From: Oopsacas minuta
Lineage: Eukaryota; Porifera; Hexactinellida; Lyssacinosida; Leucopsacidae
Length of the DNA stretch: 64,000 bases
NCBI GenBank assembly: GCA_024704765.1
Contig: JAKMXF010000055.1
Span: 573,630-637,629 of the forward strand
Direction of reading: 5' to 3'
In this document: positions 11,616 to 21,784 of the stretch, in pieces
Layout: each line of letters opens with the position of its first letter
How positions within the stretch are numbered: position 1 is the stretch's first letter
Notes under the pieces: model-generated
Told to the model about the DNA's origin: nothing
The model's database searches: none
Seen by the model: the letters and a program-made list of their open reading frames with translations, nothing else
Position numbers and translations under genes: made by a program

Positions 11616-14241
11616 CACTACGTAACAAGCTTTTATGAAATCTTTGTTTGGATTGATATTTTGATTGTTTATGGATAATTTCGAGGCACTGATTCCGAAA
11701 ATGCAATTAGTTTTTTTCTACCATCGATCGCTAACTTTCAGGAACCCTATTTATATGAGCAGGTTACACGCTTAGCCAACCCAGGAAAAACGTACTTCAC
11801 AATCAAAATCTTTTGTGCTACAACAATAAAGATAATAAACATTTTCCACTCCCTTCACTGTCTCTTGTCTTTTTAAGCTCTGGGAGACACTTAAAGTGTC
11901 TGCGAATGCACAGCTTAAACAACAACAGAATTCCAGGCTGGAGTAGGATTGCAAAACTTAGAAATTTCGTTCTTGTATATAGTTTATTTGCTATCCAGTC
12001 CCTTCACTTGGAAAGTATTTACTCATATTAATACTATAAGCTACCAGCAGCTAGTATAAGCATAAGTAGAACTGCCTTTAGCAGAGAGGCAGAAATAACT
12101 TGCTGGTTGTTCCTACGTTAAGTTAGTGTTTTTCAAATTTAGAAATTGCAATGGCTAGTAGACAATGCAAGAATTCACCTGACTCATTTTGCTATGTTTG
12201 TGGATATTATGTTGGTGACAAACATGTTTCAAATAAAATATCAAAAGAAGCTAAGTATTGGGAAGCGTATAGACTGTATTTTGCGATGTCCATTGGGGAC
12301 CAGGAAAAGGCCTGGGCCCCACATGTAATTTGTGGCAGCTGTCGATCTAATCTTGAAAGTTGATTGAGGGGTTCCGCTAGAGTATGTCATTTGCTATTCC
12401 AAGAGTTTGGAGAGAGCCACAAAACCATCATGATGATTGTTACTTTGTATGATAAATATTGCTTAGTACCGCAATGTTAAGGGAAGAAGAGCACTGACTT
12501 AGCCAAGTATACCTTCATCCATTGCACCTGTTCCTCACAGTGAAACTTTACCAGTTCCAAAACCACGAGCAAATGTAAGTAGCTTTATGATTTATAATAT
12601 TAGGCTAAGCTAGCTTATATGCTGTAAGGGTGATTCACAATCTGCATCTTGTGTTTTATTCTTGTCATTTTAGTTGGAGTTTAATACTGAATGTGAAGAC
12701 TCGATATCCAGTGAAACTTCGGATGCCGAGGAGGAGTATCTCCAATCAACAAGTGCAGATCGTCATTATCCTTCTAAGAGAGAATTAGATGACTTAATAC
12801 GAGATCTGCAACTAACAAAATCTGCAGCAGAGCTATTGACGTCAAGATTAAGCGAGTGGAATTTGGCGCGTGATGATTGCAAAATAACTGCTTACAGGAA
12901 GAGGCACTTGGACTATTCTGTTTACTTTGATGTAATACAGGATCTGTGCTATTGCAAAGATGTGAATAGTTTGTTGGTTGCTGTTGGAATTGAACATGTC
13001 CCTCCTCAGTGGCGACTTTTTATTGACAGTTTCACCAAAAGTCTTCAAGGAGTTTTACTTCATAATGGGAACAAATATTCGTCAATTCCACTTGCTTATT
13101 CAATACAAATGAAAGAAGACTATGAAAGTGTCAAGTAACTACTGCTTAAAATAAACTATGCTGAATTTAACTGGGCAGCTCTGTGGTGATTTTAGGATGT
13201 TGAGGTTTTTGTTGGGACTGCAGGGTGGTTACACCAAATACTCATGTTTCCTTTGTTTGTGGAACAGCAGAGCTGATGGAGAGCACTACAAGAAGATTCA
13301 ATGACCGCCAAGAAAAGAATTAATGCCAGGAAAGTACAATGTCATCAAAGAGCCACTTGTATGCCGGGAAAAGGTTTCACTACCACCTCTTCATATACGT
13401 AATCTAGGTTTAATAAAGCAATTTGTTAAAGCTTTGGATTTTGAAGGAGAAGCTTATCAAGAAATCAGTGCAATGTTTCCAAAATTATCAGATACTAAAC
13501 TAAAGGGAGGAATATTTGTTGGCCCCCAAATAACCACCATGTTAAAGTCAAGAATCCTGGAGGATAAAATCACCGAAACAGAAAGAAGGCATGGCAGGCA
13601 TTTCGAGATGTAGTTAATGACTTTTTAAGAAATAACAAAGATCCTAATTATGAAAAGATAGTAAATACTCTGATCACAAGCTACAAGAAGATGGGATGTC
13701 GCATGTCGTTGAAACTTCATTATTTATGCTCTCACCTTGACTTCTTTCAAGAAAATTTTGGGGATTTCAGCGAGAAACATGGCGAGAGATTTCACCAAGA
13801 TATTCAGCTAATGGAAAGAAGGTATCAGGGCCGCTGGGACAGTACAATGATGGGCGATTACATGTGGTTTTTGATAAGGGAAGACATTTCTGGACACAAA
13901 AGAAAAGCTCGTTCAACAGTTCATTTTTGAAGTATTTTAACTCTCTAACAAGAGTGCGTTTTGTTTTGTTTAGGACTTGTAATCAGCAATGTACTGTTTG
14001 GTAGTGATTTTCATGTTCAAATTAACTTATCAACACATCACTACGTGTTTAAATCTACTACAAGAGCTGTAGGTAAATAAGCATATAATGAACAACACAA
14101 CTTGTTCGGAAAAGCAAAAGTGTAAATACTTCAAAAAGCATTGATGATATGGAAAAACTAACACGATTTTTGAATTCAGCGACCCAAAAACATAAGGGGA
14201 CATCAAAAATTGAAGCCAAACAAAAATTGTGTTACGTAGTG
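11616..14241 (+). mobile_element. CACTA-TIR transposon A (uncharacterised arthropod family)
   Basis: The ends are CACTACGTAACA (11616-11627) and its exact reverse complement (14230-14241), flanked by TTA at 11613-11615 and 14242-14244. The terminal CACTA and 3-bp duplication are the hallmarks of the EnSpm/CACTA (CMC) group. A TTTGTTTGG motif recurs about 20 bp inside each end. The element carries one gene, homologous along its length to the genes in elements B (37422-39712) and C (44803-47093), which have related CACAA/CACAG ends and the same TTA flanks. The flanking bases form A-TTA..TTA-T, as in B and C. Superfamily assignment rests on ends and core layout, not on a database match. Confidence 0.8.
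12151..13930 (+). pseudogene. CACTA-TIR element gene, copy A (zinc N-terminus, DDE-like core)
   Basis: From ATG 12151 the frame gives an N-terminal zinc-type module: CYVCGYY, then WAPHVICGSC. A stop at about 12361 and a frameshift lead to the SMSFAIPRVWREP region. A clear intron (12575-12673, gtaagt..ttttag) precedes an acidic linker. Then come LFIDSFTKSLQGVLLHNGN (first Asp), CGDF.ML..LLGLQGGYTKY followed by CFLCLW (second Asp plus CxxC), LPPLHIRNLGLIK, LSDTKLK.GIFVGPQI, LKLHYLCSHLDFF (H..H) and HGERFHQDIQ.ME.RYQG (candidate Glu). In-frame stops and frameshifts near 12361, 13138, 13300 and 13612 break it. The family is common in arthropods as 'uncharacterized protein'; a role as transposase is inferred from the ends and the D-D-CxxC-HxH-E layout. 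Confidence 0.75.
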
Positions 14242-14244
14242 TTA

Positions 14245-14946
14245 TTCACCCGATATTTACATACCTACAAACTACTCAATTACAAGTTTTCAGATATATA
14301 AACATGCTTGAACTAAATCGTCTAATGGAACGAAAACCAGACAAAGAGCATAAAATCTAGCACAATTGCAAAAATATGTTGTAGTAGGGCTAAATCTTCA
14401 TGGATTCAATACAGTATAGATAACGTAAAATTAGTTGGCGATGTTTGTTTTTAGACAGGAGGAGCAACCGAAGCACAGTAGCCCTGATACCCGTTTTAAT
14501 AGTATCGGCATCTAGTTCGTGGTAAATATAACACTTCAGCTGATAATTTAGGCTTCACTCCTGTGTGATCCCAAGAATTTAAATAGTTTCTATGGGAAAT
14601 GTTTGTATAAATGGAATGTTGATTCGAAGTATTAAAAATATATTAAATAGCTTTCTTTTGCCAAATTCAGAATTATGGTAAAGATTACACAGAGAGCCCA
14701 TTGTGAAGTTAGAAAACATTATTTGTCAACGAAGCCGTAGAAAGGTAATTCGGAACCAAAGTAATTTTCCACCAAGCTATTTGGCATATGGATTAATATA
14801 TCTTGCTATCAATGAAGCAGGACACAAAATATCCTTTTCCATCTTTATGGTGCATGTGAATCGAATTTCAACTACAAAATACATATTGACTGGGTATTAA
14901 CTCTATCTACTAATATTTCACAAAGAAATGATATCAGTTTGTGTAC
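14245..14946. other. no confident gene
   Basis: One short + frame (about 14703-14897) has no recognisable content. Otherwise non-coding. Confidence 0.4.
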
Positions 14947-14948
14947 TA

Positions 14949-17005
14949 TTAGGGCGTTCAATAAGTCTTGCGGGAGATACCATAGAATATGATACAAACA
15001 TATATGTACATACTAATTCACTATATTATATATTCAAAGTAATCCCATCCTGCAGAGATACACAAAGTTTTAACATTTCTACCCACTTGTAAAACACATT
15101 TCTGCCTCTCCTTTGGGGATGGATTTGAAGTACTGGTACAGGCCATTATGTCGTTTTGAAGTTGAGCAGATAAGGGTTCATTACAAAGTACATCTGTCAA
15201 TCGATGAAAAGAACATGTATTGCCTTCCAGAGTTTACTTTTGGAGATGAAGGCATTAATGTTATCTGTATGACTGATAATGTTGGTATCTCGGCCCTTAA
15301 ATTTCCGATTAAGCTCATTTAGAGTTTCAAAGATATCCGTAAGGTATGCCAAGTGTTAGAAAAACTCTGGTTTATTAAATTCAGTTAGGAGATCCATCTT
15401 GCATTTCATCTTAAGAAGGTGTCCACCTCTTCCTTAAGTTCTCATACCTGAGCCAACATGTTGCCTTTGGATAAGGATCGTACCAGCGTATGGAACAAGA
15501 GAAATTGATGGGTAGCATCCATTCCTTCACAAATTTGGGAAATAAGCGGGTATTGGACGCTCCTCTTTTGATATAGTTGACTACTTTAATGACGATCGCT
15601 AAATTCGCACATAGAGAACCAGGCATTGTTTTAGAGGCCAGTGCCTGGCGATGGATTAAACGGTGGGTTCCTAGTACATTCGGATCTTGTGTTCAACAAG
15701 CGAGATAAACTCAAATCAGCTACCCAACATGGCTGGTGCTCTATCTGAGCACACCCCAACTATATTTTCCAGTAGAGATTTATTTCCCCAAAGAATGTTG
15801 AGACAAAGGCCATGAGATCTTTTGCCTTTGTTGTTGTCTCCAAGGGGTAACAGAATAGGAACTCCTTCGCAATCGTCGGACCATTCATATAACGAACAAA
15901 AGCCACCAATTGAGAAGGATTGGTCACATATGTCGACTCGCCCAGCTGGATAGCAAACTTGGGAGGTGCCTGGATTTTTGTAATTATCTGATGTTTGATA
16001 TTGTTAGACATATCAACAATCTTTGACTTGATTGTGTCTTTTGGCATGTATATTTGTTCCAGCTTGCTAATGGCATCTTTGTTGAGGACTATTCGATCAC
16101 ATTCAAGAATGCAGGGGTTTATGAGTCTCCCCGATTGTATGAGGTTTCTTGTTTTTTGCCACCAAAAGTGCAATGGCATGTGACGCGTGAACAATTGACT
16201 TTACCTGTTGATGGAATGCTTCACTGGAATCTAGTTCCACTTTTTAATCCGGTCTCCTTCAGCTTAAAGAAAGCTCAAGCATTTTTGGAATGCTTCAGGT
16301 GGACTGTGGTGAGATGTTGCTTCAGTTGGTACGGTTTCATACTTGAATTCGATAGAGTTTTCATACACAATATGCATTGTGGAAGTGGATAACCATTATT
16401 TTCCTGGAATGTAAAGCCAAAATTGAGAAAATCTTCTTGATACTTTCTCTTCAGTGACATGCTTTATAATATACTATAAGAATGTTAAAAAATTGAGACT
16501 TAAGAAGTCAAGGTTGCCAAAAAATGTAAAGTAAGTCAAAAATTAGAGTCATTTGAGTCGAATAGTTGTTGAAAGTTGTTTACTATTTATATGTAATATT
16601 ATGCATGAAACGAGTTCAATTTCACGAAATTTGAACTGGCACATTGTTTGAACTTCTAATGTCAATCTCCCAATAAACATTTTTGTAAGCAAAGATACCA
16701 TTCAAAATTTAGTGCAAATGGAAAAGCATGTGATTGCACTTGGATTAGTATGGTTATATCACTTAAATGTATTCTTAGAATTCATTAAATTCGTAGAACT
16801 TGACATATAATTTAGAATTTTAGTGAATAAATACCACATTTAATTACTTTTACAGAATATTTCTCAGAAGCGCCATTCCCCACCCGTTAAGTAGCACTAG
16901 TATATAGGGTCTAACTATGTGGGCTTATGATATATAAAAGTTAGGTATATTACTTGAATAATTCCTGAGAAATAACATAACCCGTGAGACTTTTGAACGC
17001 CCAGA
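14949..17005. mobile_element. mariner ends enclosing hAT sequence (chimeric or nested element)
   Basis: The left end reads TTAGGGCGTTCAATAAGTC next to TA (14947-14948). The right end, read inward, is TCTGGGCGTTCAAAAGTC next to TA (17006-17007). Both match the ends of the complete mariner at 40913-42206. Inside the left end, about 200 bp (to about 15145) match the 3' part of that mariner, including its last codons. Inside the right end, about 100 bp (from about 16902) match its 5' leader. The mariner middle is gone and is replaced by about 1.75 kb of hAT sequence on the minus strand. No 8-bp hAT duplication was seen at the joints, so a clean hAT insertion is not shown; capture by the mariner or insertion followed by deletion both remain possible. 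Confidence 0.75.
15165..16460 (-). pseudogene. hAT (ZBED5-type) transposase relic
   Basis: Starting at ATG 16458-16460, the first 60 residues form a BED zinc finger: KRKY..DFL.FGFTF, PQCILCMKTLS, MKP.QLK.HL.T.H. After frameshifts comes the FFKLKETGLK region, then a long open stretch (15760-16194) with the hAT core phrases KFAIQLGESTYVTN (first catalytic region; normally QLDESTD, so the Asp is changed to Gly) and EFLFCYPLETTTKA. Further down are VIKVVNYIK..ASNTRLF, then a decayed VRWLSRG-like stretch, then AYLTDIFETLNELN. The dimerisation end is absent. Inactive. The shift to mariner sequence occurs just below 15146. Confidence 0.8.
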
Positions 17006-17007
17006 TA

Positions 17008-17355
17008 TACCAAATACTTAATTAAATGCACCAGTTTAGAAACTCCGTAAATAGATAACCCTTATATTTAACGTTACAAAATTCATACAACGTCGAAGGA
17101 TTTTCCATACCAAATTTCAAAAAATGTCATCATAAAGTTGTCGCCTTCAAGAGTTACATAAATAATATATCCAGCCAACGTCTACTCTTTTTGTATACCT
17201 CTAACACTAGACTAATATTATTCTGAATTGAATACTGCATATGCAGCAAGCTAAGACAATTGGATTATAGTAGTAAATACGATTATACCTTGAGGAATGT
17301 CTATCAAGATATGACATGAAAATACTTGGGGTCGATAGGATTGATATCACAGAAT
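17008..17355. other. no gene seen
   Basis: Short non-coding spacer before the Harbinger element. Confidence 0.5.
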
Positions 17356-18008
17356 CAGGGAGCATATAAATAAAAATTCTAAGAAGTATACTTAACTTAA
17401 TTCTGAGTGTATTTCTAAGGAAAATTCTAAGAATAGAGTCTTATACTTAGACTTTAGAAAAGTGGTATTAACGAAAATTCTTAAGTCAACATATTAGAAT
17501 TTTGCTTAACTTTAAGTGAAATTCATAGAATATTTCTAGAAAAAATTCGAAAATCTAAGAAAAATATTCAATGAAGTAAAGAGGACACTTACCATATAAT
17601 ATATTCTACCTTCTAAGAAATTAAAATGCACATGCATATATTTACAAAGAAAATATTAATCGCTTAAGACATTTTGTTTGATTATCATATCCACATGTTG
17701 TAATACCCGCAGCATAGAACTATAGTCGAATTACATACCAACTATATTTAGATACTATTTCTTGATTTCACACTGAATTGTATTATGACATCAATAAATG
17801 TATTTATGTAATTATATCTCATAAATTTTGGAACATAATAGTGTTGTATCTAAACTGTGGTAAATAAACTCAGTGTCATTTAAGTGACGTCCTGCAAAAA
17901 CATACGCAATCTATGCAATTTTATCCATTTACCTATATTATCATCTTTAGTTATGAGTATAAATAATGATAAAATGTTAATTAATTATGATAATATCTTA
18001 CCACTCGC

Positions 18009-18782
18009 TTGCATTATGACCACGAAAAATCGAGAACTCATTTAAAGAATTTTACTCAGGAGGAGATAATGTCCCACGTGGATCTCATTCATGATCAAAA
18101 ATCGAAATTGTTTGGCGCTGTAACATCAATTCAGACTTTCGTGGAAAGAACAAAATCTGGGAAGAAAATTTCAGGGAGACTATCTGAATTACATGGGAAT
18201 GTAAGAACAAGAGATGATATCATGAAAAATACTATAATATATTGCAGCAAGTTAGCATCAGCAAGAAAAACTGGAGGAGGTCGAGCAGATGCTGATATAA
18301 ACGAAATAGAAGCTAAAATCAGTAGCATCAAAGGGAAGGAAGCTTTTGAAGGCATTGAATCCCAAAGTTCAAATGATGAAACTACAAGGATGCTCATGAG
18401 ACCAGTTCCCTCTGAAGATATTGAAGAATTATTGATTTTCCAATAAGCCCCAAGAAAACGTCATCGTTTGGAAAATTACGAATTGGAATCGACCAAACGT
18501 GCAATTTTAAAGAATGAGGATAAGAAATTGGAGATTTTGACTAACATTGATTCTAAGCTAGATCGACTTGAGAGTAAATTCTATCGAGTGATCCAGATTT
18601 TGCAACACACAGCAGCGGATCAATCGAAGACACTTTCTCTTCTAATGGCTCAAATTATGACTCCTCTGCCCCATTTTCAGACATCGCCCCATTCAGTTCC
18701 TACTTCTAATTTGTCTTCATTGCTTCATTACTTCAAAGTCAAGATTAGGAATACTGAATTAAGATTATTATGTTATATGTAA
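18009..18782 (+). pseudogene. Harbinger Myb/SANT-like DNA-binding protein, one internal stop
   Basis: Residues after the start give LKNFTQEEIMSHVDLI and K.KLFGAVTS, the first part of the Myb/SANT-like domain found in the accessory protein of PIF/Harbinger elements. It is followed by the basic RKTGGGRAD phrase typical of this family, an EAFEGIES phrase, and a C-terminal helical region rich in K, E and L (ILTNIDSKLDRLESKF) that could be a coiled coil. A single in-frame TAA at 18444-18446 separates two otherwise same-frame parts. The tail ends at a donor-like ATATG|gtaagt. The N-terminus may need a 1-bp correction to use ATG 18016. In known Harbinger elements this protein binds the transposase and the element ends. 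Confidence 0.75.
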
Positions 18783-18835
18783 GTCAGAGCCCCTATTTCA
18801 GTCATGTGCTCAGTCAATTAATTAAACTTCCTATG

Positions 18836-19873
18836 TCATGTGAAATAGTTCATAACTATATTTTCTCGAACTAAAATCCCATTATCTGAATGTTCAGTGT
18901 AGCCTGTTTCTGTGTAGGGCATGTCACTTTCCAAGTTTTCAATATCAATTTGAAGAACGCAATCAACACAAAAATTATGAAGTATCATGGAAGTTAAGAT
19001 GAGTTCGCACACCCTCTCTGGTCTATAGCACAAACTACCACAAGTCTTGTCCATTGATCTCCATCTGCTCTTCCATATTCCAAAGGTACATTCAGTTGTC
19101 TTTCGAGTCTTCAGGAAAGCACTATAATACCTTCTTTCGCGTGGTGCAACAAGAGATAGTAATGGAGTAATTAAATTTGGGCGCAACAGATAACCACTAT
19201 CGCCCAGAAACCACCCATCAAGAATTGGAATTTTTACTGGCGATCTTAAGATTGATTCCTGATTACCTCCATATGAACGCGTCATGTGTCCTGTCTGGCC
19301 ACTTCACAACTACATCAATAAACTTGAATACATCGTCATATATCGCTTGGACGTTAATTGAATGAAAACTTTTATGATTTACATAAATTGCTTCGTTGGT
19401 ATTAGGTGCAAGAATTGGGATGTGTGAGCAGTCTATGCTACATAATACTTTAGGAAACCCGAACCTTTGTATAAATCCATGCTGCATGCTCATCTGTCTA
19501 GCAACAGTTGGAAATTGTATATAGTCTTTCGCAATTGATCACAATGCATCTGTTACACCTCTAACACGATTAGACACAGAGGGCTGGGAAATTCCATGAG
19601 CTGATGCAACCAAAGTTTGGAAACTACCCATAGCTAGAAACTGAAGAGTGACCGCTAATTGAGTTGTGAACGAAAGTGAATGAGATCGGCTTGAGGATCG
19701 AGACATGAAAGTCTCAATTTTATCATACAATACTAAGAACGTTTCTCTTCTGATTCTATAACAAAAAATAAACTCTACATCTGTGTACGCATCAATAAGG
19801 TTTACCCTGTCACAAAATTCTCTGGGTTGTAAACTGCCTATTTCCAGCTCCAAAAAACACAAAGCGAGGCCAT
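18836..19873 (-). pseudogene. Harbinger (HARBI1-type) transposase, few breaks
   Basis: Likely start ATG 19871-19873 (MASLCVF..), with a 1-bp indel in a T-run just after it. The N-terminal helical region has RIRRETFLVLYDKIE, then a QLAVTLQFLAMGSFQT..A.AHGISQPSVS DNA-binding stretch. A single TGA at about 19536 is read through in frame to the core. VLCSIDCSHIPI holds the first Asp, DVVVKWPDRTHDAF the second, and ECTFGIWKSRWR the Glu. A 1-bp frameshift lies at about 19270 after FIWR, before the LGDSGYLLRP phrase. All three catalytic residues are visible. It converges on the Myb gene with about 50 bp between their 3' ends, as is common in these elements. Confidence 0.85.
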
Positions 19874-20156
19874 GAGTTCATACAATAGTACACAAATGAG
19901 AAATGCAACGAGTATCCCTTTTCTCTTGGATGGGGCAATTGATCTCATTAATGATGAATCAAATATACAAGTATGTGAATTTTATTTCCTACTATGTGCA
20001 TATCTCCGAAGAAAGCGATTGCGCAGTCGAATAAATTGACATAAATTTTATTAATCAATAGCAAGAATCACTCCAGTACAATTACCCAATTCTAAGAAAT
20101 ACACTCAGAATTCAGTTAAGAATACTTCCTAGAATTTTTGTTACTACGCCCCCCTG

Positions 20157-21473
20157 GCTGTGATGTTCCTTTTGATCGAAACTGATCTGGATAGCAGCAT
20201 GCATACCCCTTTCTCCGAAGCCTCAGAGCGGTCATTCTTTCATTGCGAAGACTAAAAATCTACCTTCGAAGCACAACGAGGCAACAACGATTGGGTGGAT
20301 TGACTTTAATGAAAGCTGGGGTAATTACATGTTTGGAATCGGATCTTGACTTGATTGTGTACAAGTTTCGTTCTTCAAGTCAGCGCAGCTCTGAATTTCA
20401 CTGATATTGTTTTAATTTATGCACTTATTTCACATATAGATATTTATAGGATCGAAAGTGTTAAGGAGAGATTTGAGCATCAGTTTCTCATGTAATTGAG
20501 AGAAATTCATTACATTGTTATTGTAATAGCCCCATGGAAATTCCGCATTCTCCAGGATGCTCTGGGTATATAGGCCCGACCACATAGTTGGCATAACTAC
20601 GCATATGGTCATTGGTGTATTACCCCTATATGGCAATGAGGCTTAGCAATATGATATCATAAAATATTTTAAAGCTCTGAAATAAGATAATAGGAAAATT
20701 GTCGAAACTATTCGTAGGAAGCTAATAACCAATTTAATATTCAGCGCCTTGTGTACTATGGAATTTTGGGTTCATTTTGTCGGAGCGTGATATCAGAGAA
20801 ATGACAAAAATACACACATTTCCACCAAAGCGCTTGCTCATTTTTGGTTCTCAATTTTCATGATGTATATGTAGCATTATTTTGAGGTGTTGGTATAGCT
20901 TGGTTCGATACTAAGAACCAGGTGTTGAGGATTAGGGTATTGTGACCCAGTAATAGTAAATAATAAATTATGCTGTGCAATGAATTCTTGAGTTTCTTAA
21001 TTGAAATTATCCAAAGGAAATTTCTAGAGACACTGATAAATTCTGAAGAAGGGTAAAATGGAACGGTTCGGAAATGCCGAAAAGGGTGCTCAAGTTGAAA
21101 TAGTAATATAGATAATACATAGCTACATAAATATTTCCCTTATAGTAAATTTGATGGTAAATCAGTTGTATAATGAAATTTTTAATTTGATATTGGTGTG
21201 ATTTGTAATAATTTGGAGACAGGATATTTTTGGAAAATAATTTGTTATATTAGCAACCGAAGAAATTGAATAATTACAAAGGAAAAAATGGAGAAAATTT
21301 CTACTTTCCTGAGCTGTGTGCGATTCAATTCCATAATAATACAGGAAATCAGAATAAGTTGTGAAACGATGTACATATGCAGAAACTATCAATTCCAATC
21401 AATATCTTGCCAGGTGGTGAAAAGAATCAATTTCCATGTTCTATGACTCAATATATACTGAATTCAATGGGTG
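20157..21473. other. no confident gene
   Basis: Short unsupported frames only (for example 20430-20636 and 21162-21398, both minus). No repeat ends recognised. Confidence 0.4.
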
Positions 21474-21478
21474 TGTTG
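21474..21478. repeat. 5-bp target-site duplication, left (TGTTG)
   Basis: TGTTG directly before the CACAGTG end; repeated exactly at 24586-24590 after the other end. Five bp is the duplication length of Transib and RAG-type transposition. Confidence 0.9.
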
Positions 21479-21514
21479 CACAGTGTGGCAAAATGGCTAT
21501 AATGGGGAAATAGG
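21479..21514 (+). repeat. left terminal repeat of RAG1-like transposon (RSS-like)
   Basis: CACAGTG heptamer, 18-nt spacer, then GGGGAAATAGG. The spacer is 9 nt longer than in the right end. This is the end downstream of the gene. Confidence 0.85.
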
Positions 21515-21784
21515 TAAATGAATCTGTATTATCACCACAATTATACCTACATATACTAAGTCGACACTGTAGATATCAAAAGTACCAATGACTTTTTAGT
21601 AGCACGACTATAAACCTAGTTATGGCGTAATTATTGACATTTTCTAATATATAACACTTGTGGTTCATTAGTGAGGATATTATGAAAGTTGATAATACAT
21701 GCGTGTCATGGTCTCTATTCTGCTATTTGATAACGTACAATTTAAAGACCCTTAATTATGTATGACTATTGGATATACTTATTA

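Larger units (their letters stand above)
17356..20156. mobile_element. PIF/Harbinger transposon with both genes
   Basis: Inverted ends: the left reads CAGGGAGCATATAAATAAAA and the right, inward, reads CAGGGGGGCGTAGTAACAAA. Similarity continues for about 60 bp through AATTCTAAGAAGTATAC and AATTCTGAGTGTATTTCT. Between them lie a Myb/SANT-type gene on + and a DDE transposase on -, the two-gene set that defines PIF/Harbinger. I could not read a matching TWA target duplication, so the outermost base is uncertain by a few bp. The TTCTAAGAA core and variants recur many times in the first about 250 bp, more than the terminal repeat explains. Both genes carry only a few breaks, so this is one of the younger elements here. 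Confidence 0.85.

Noticed and set aside
16054-16392. 112-codon + frame
   Set aside because: Antisense shadow of the hAT (ZBED5-type) gene.
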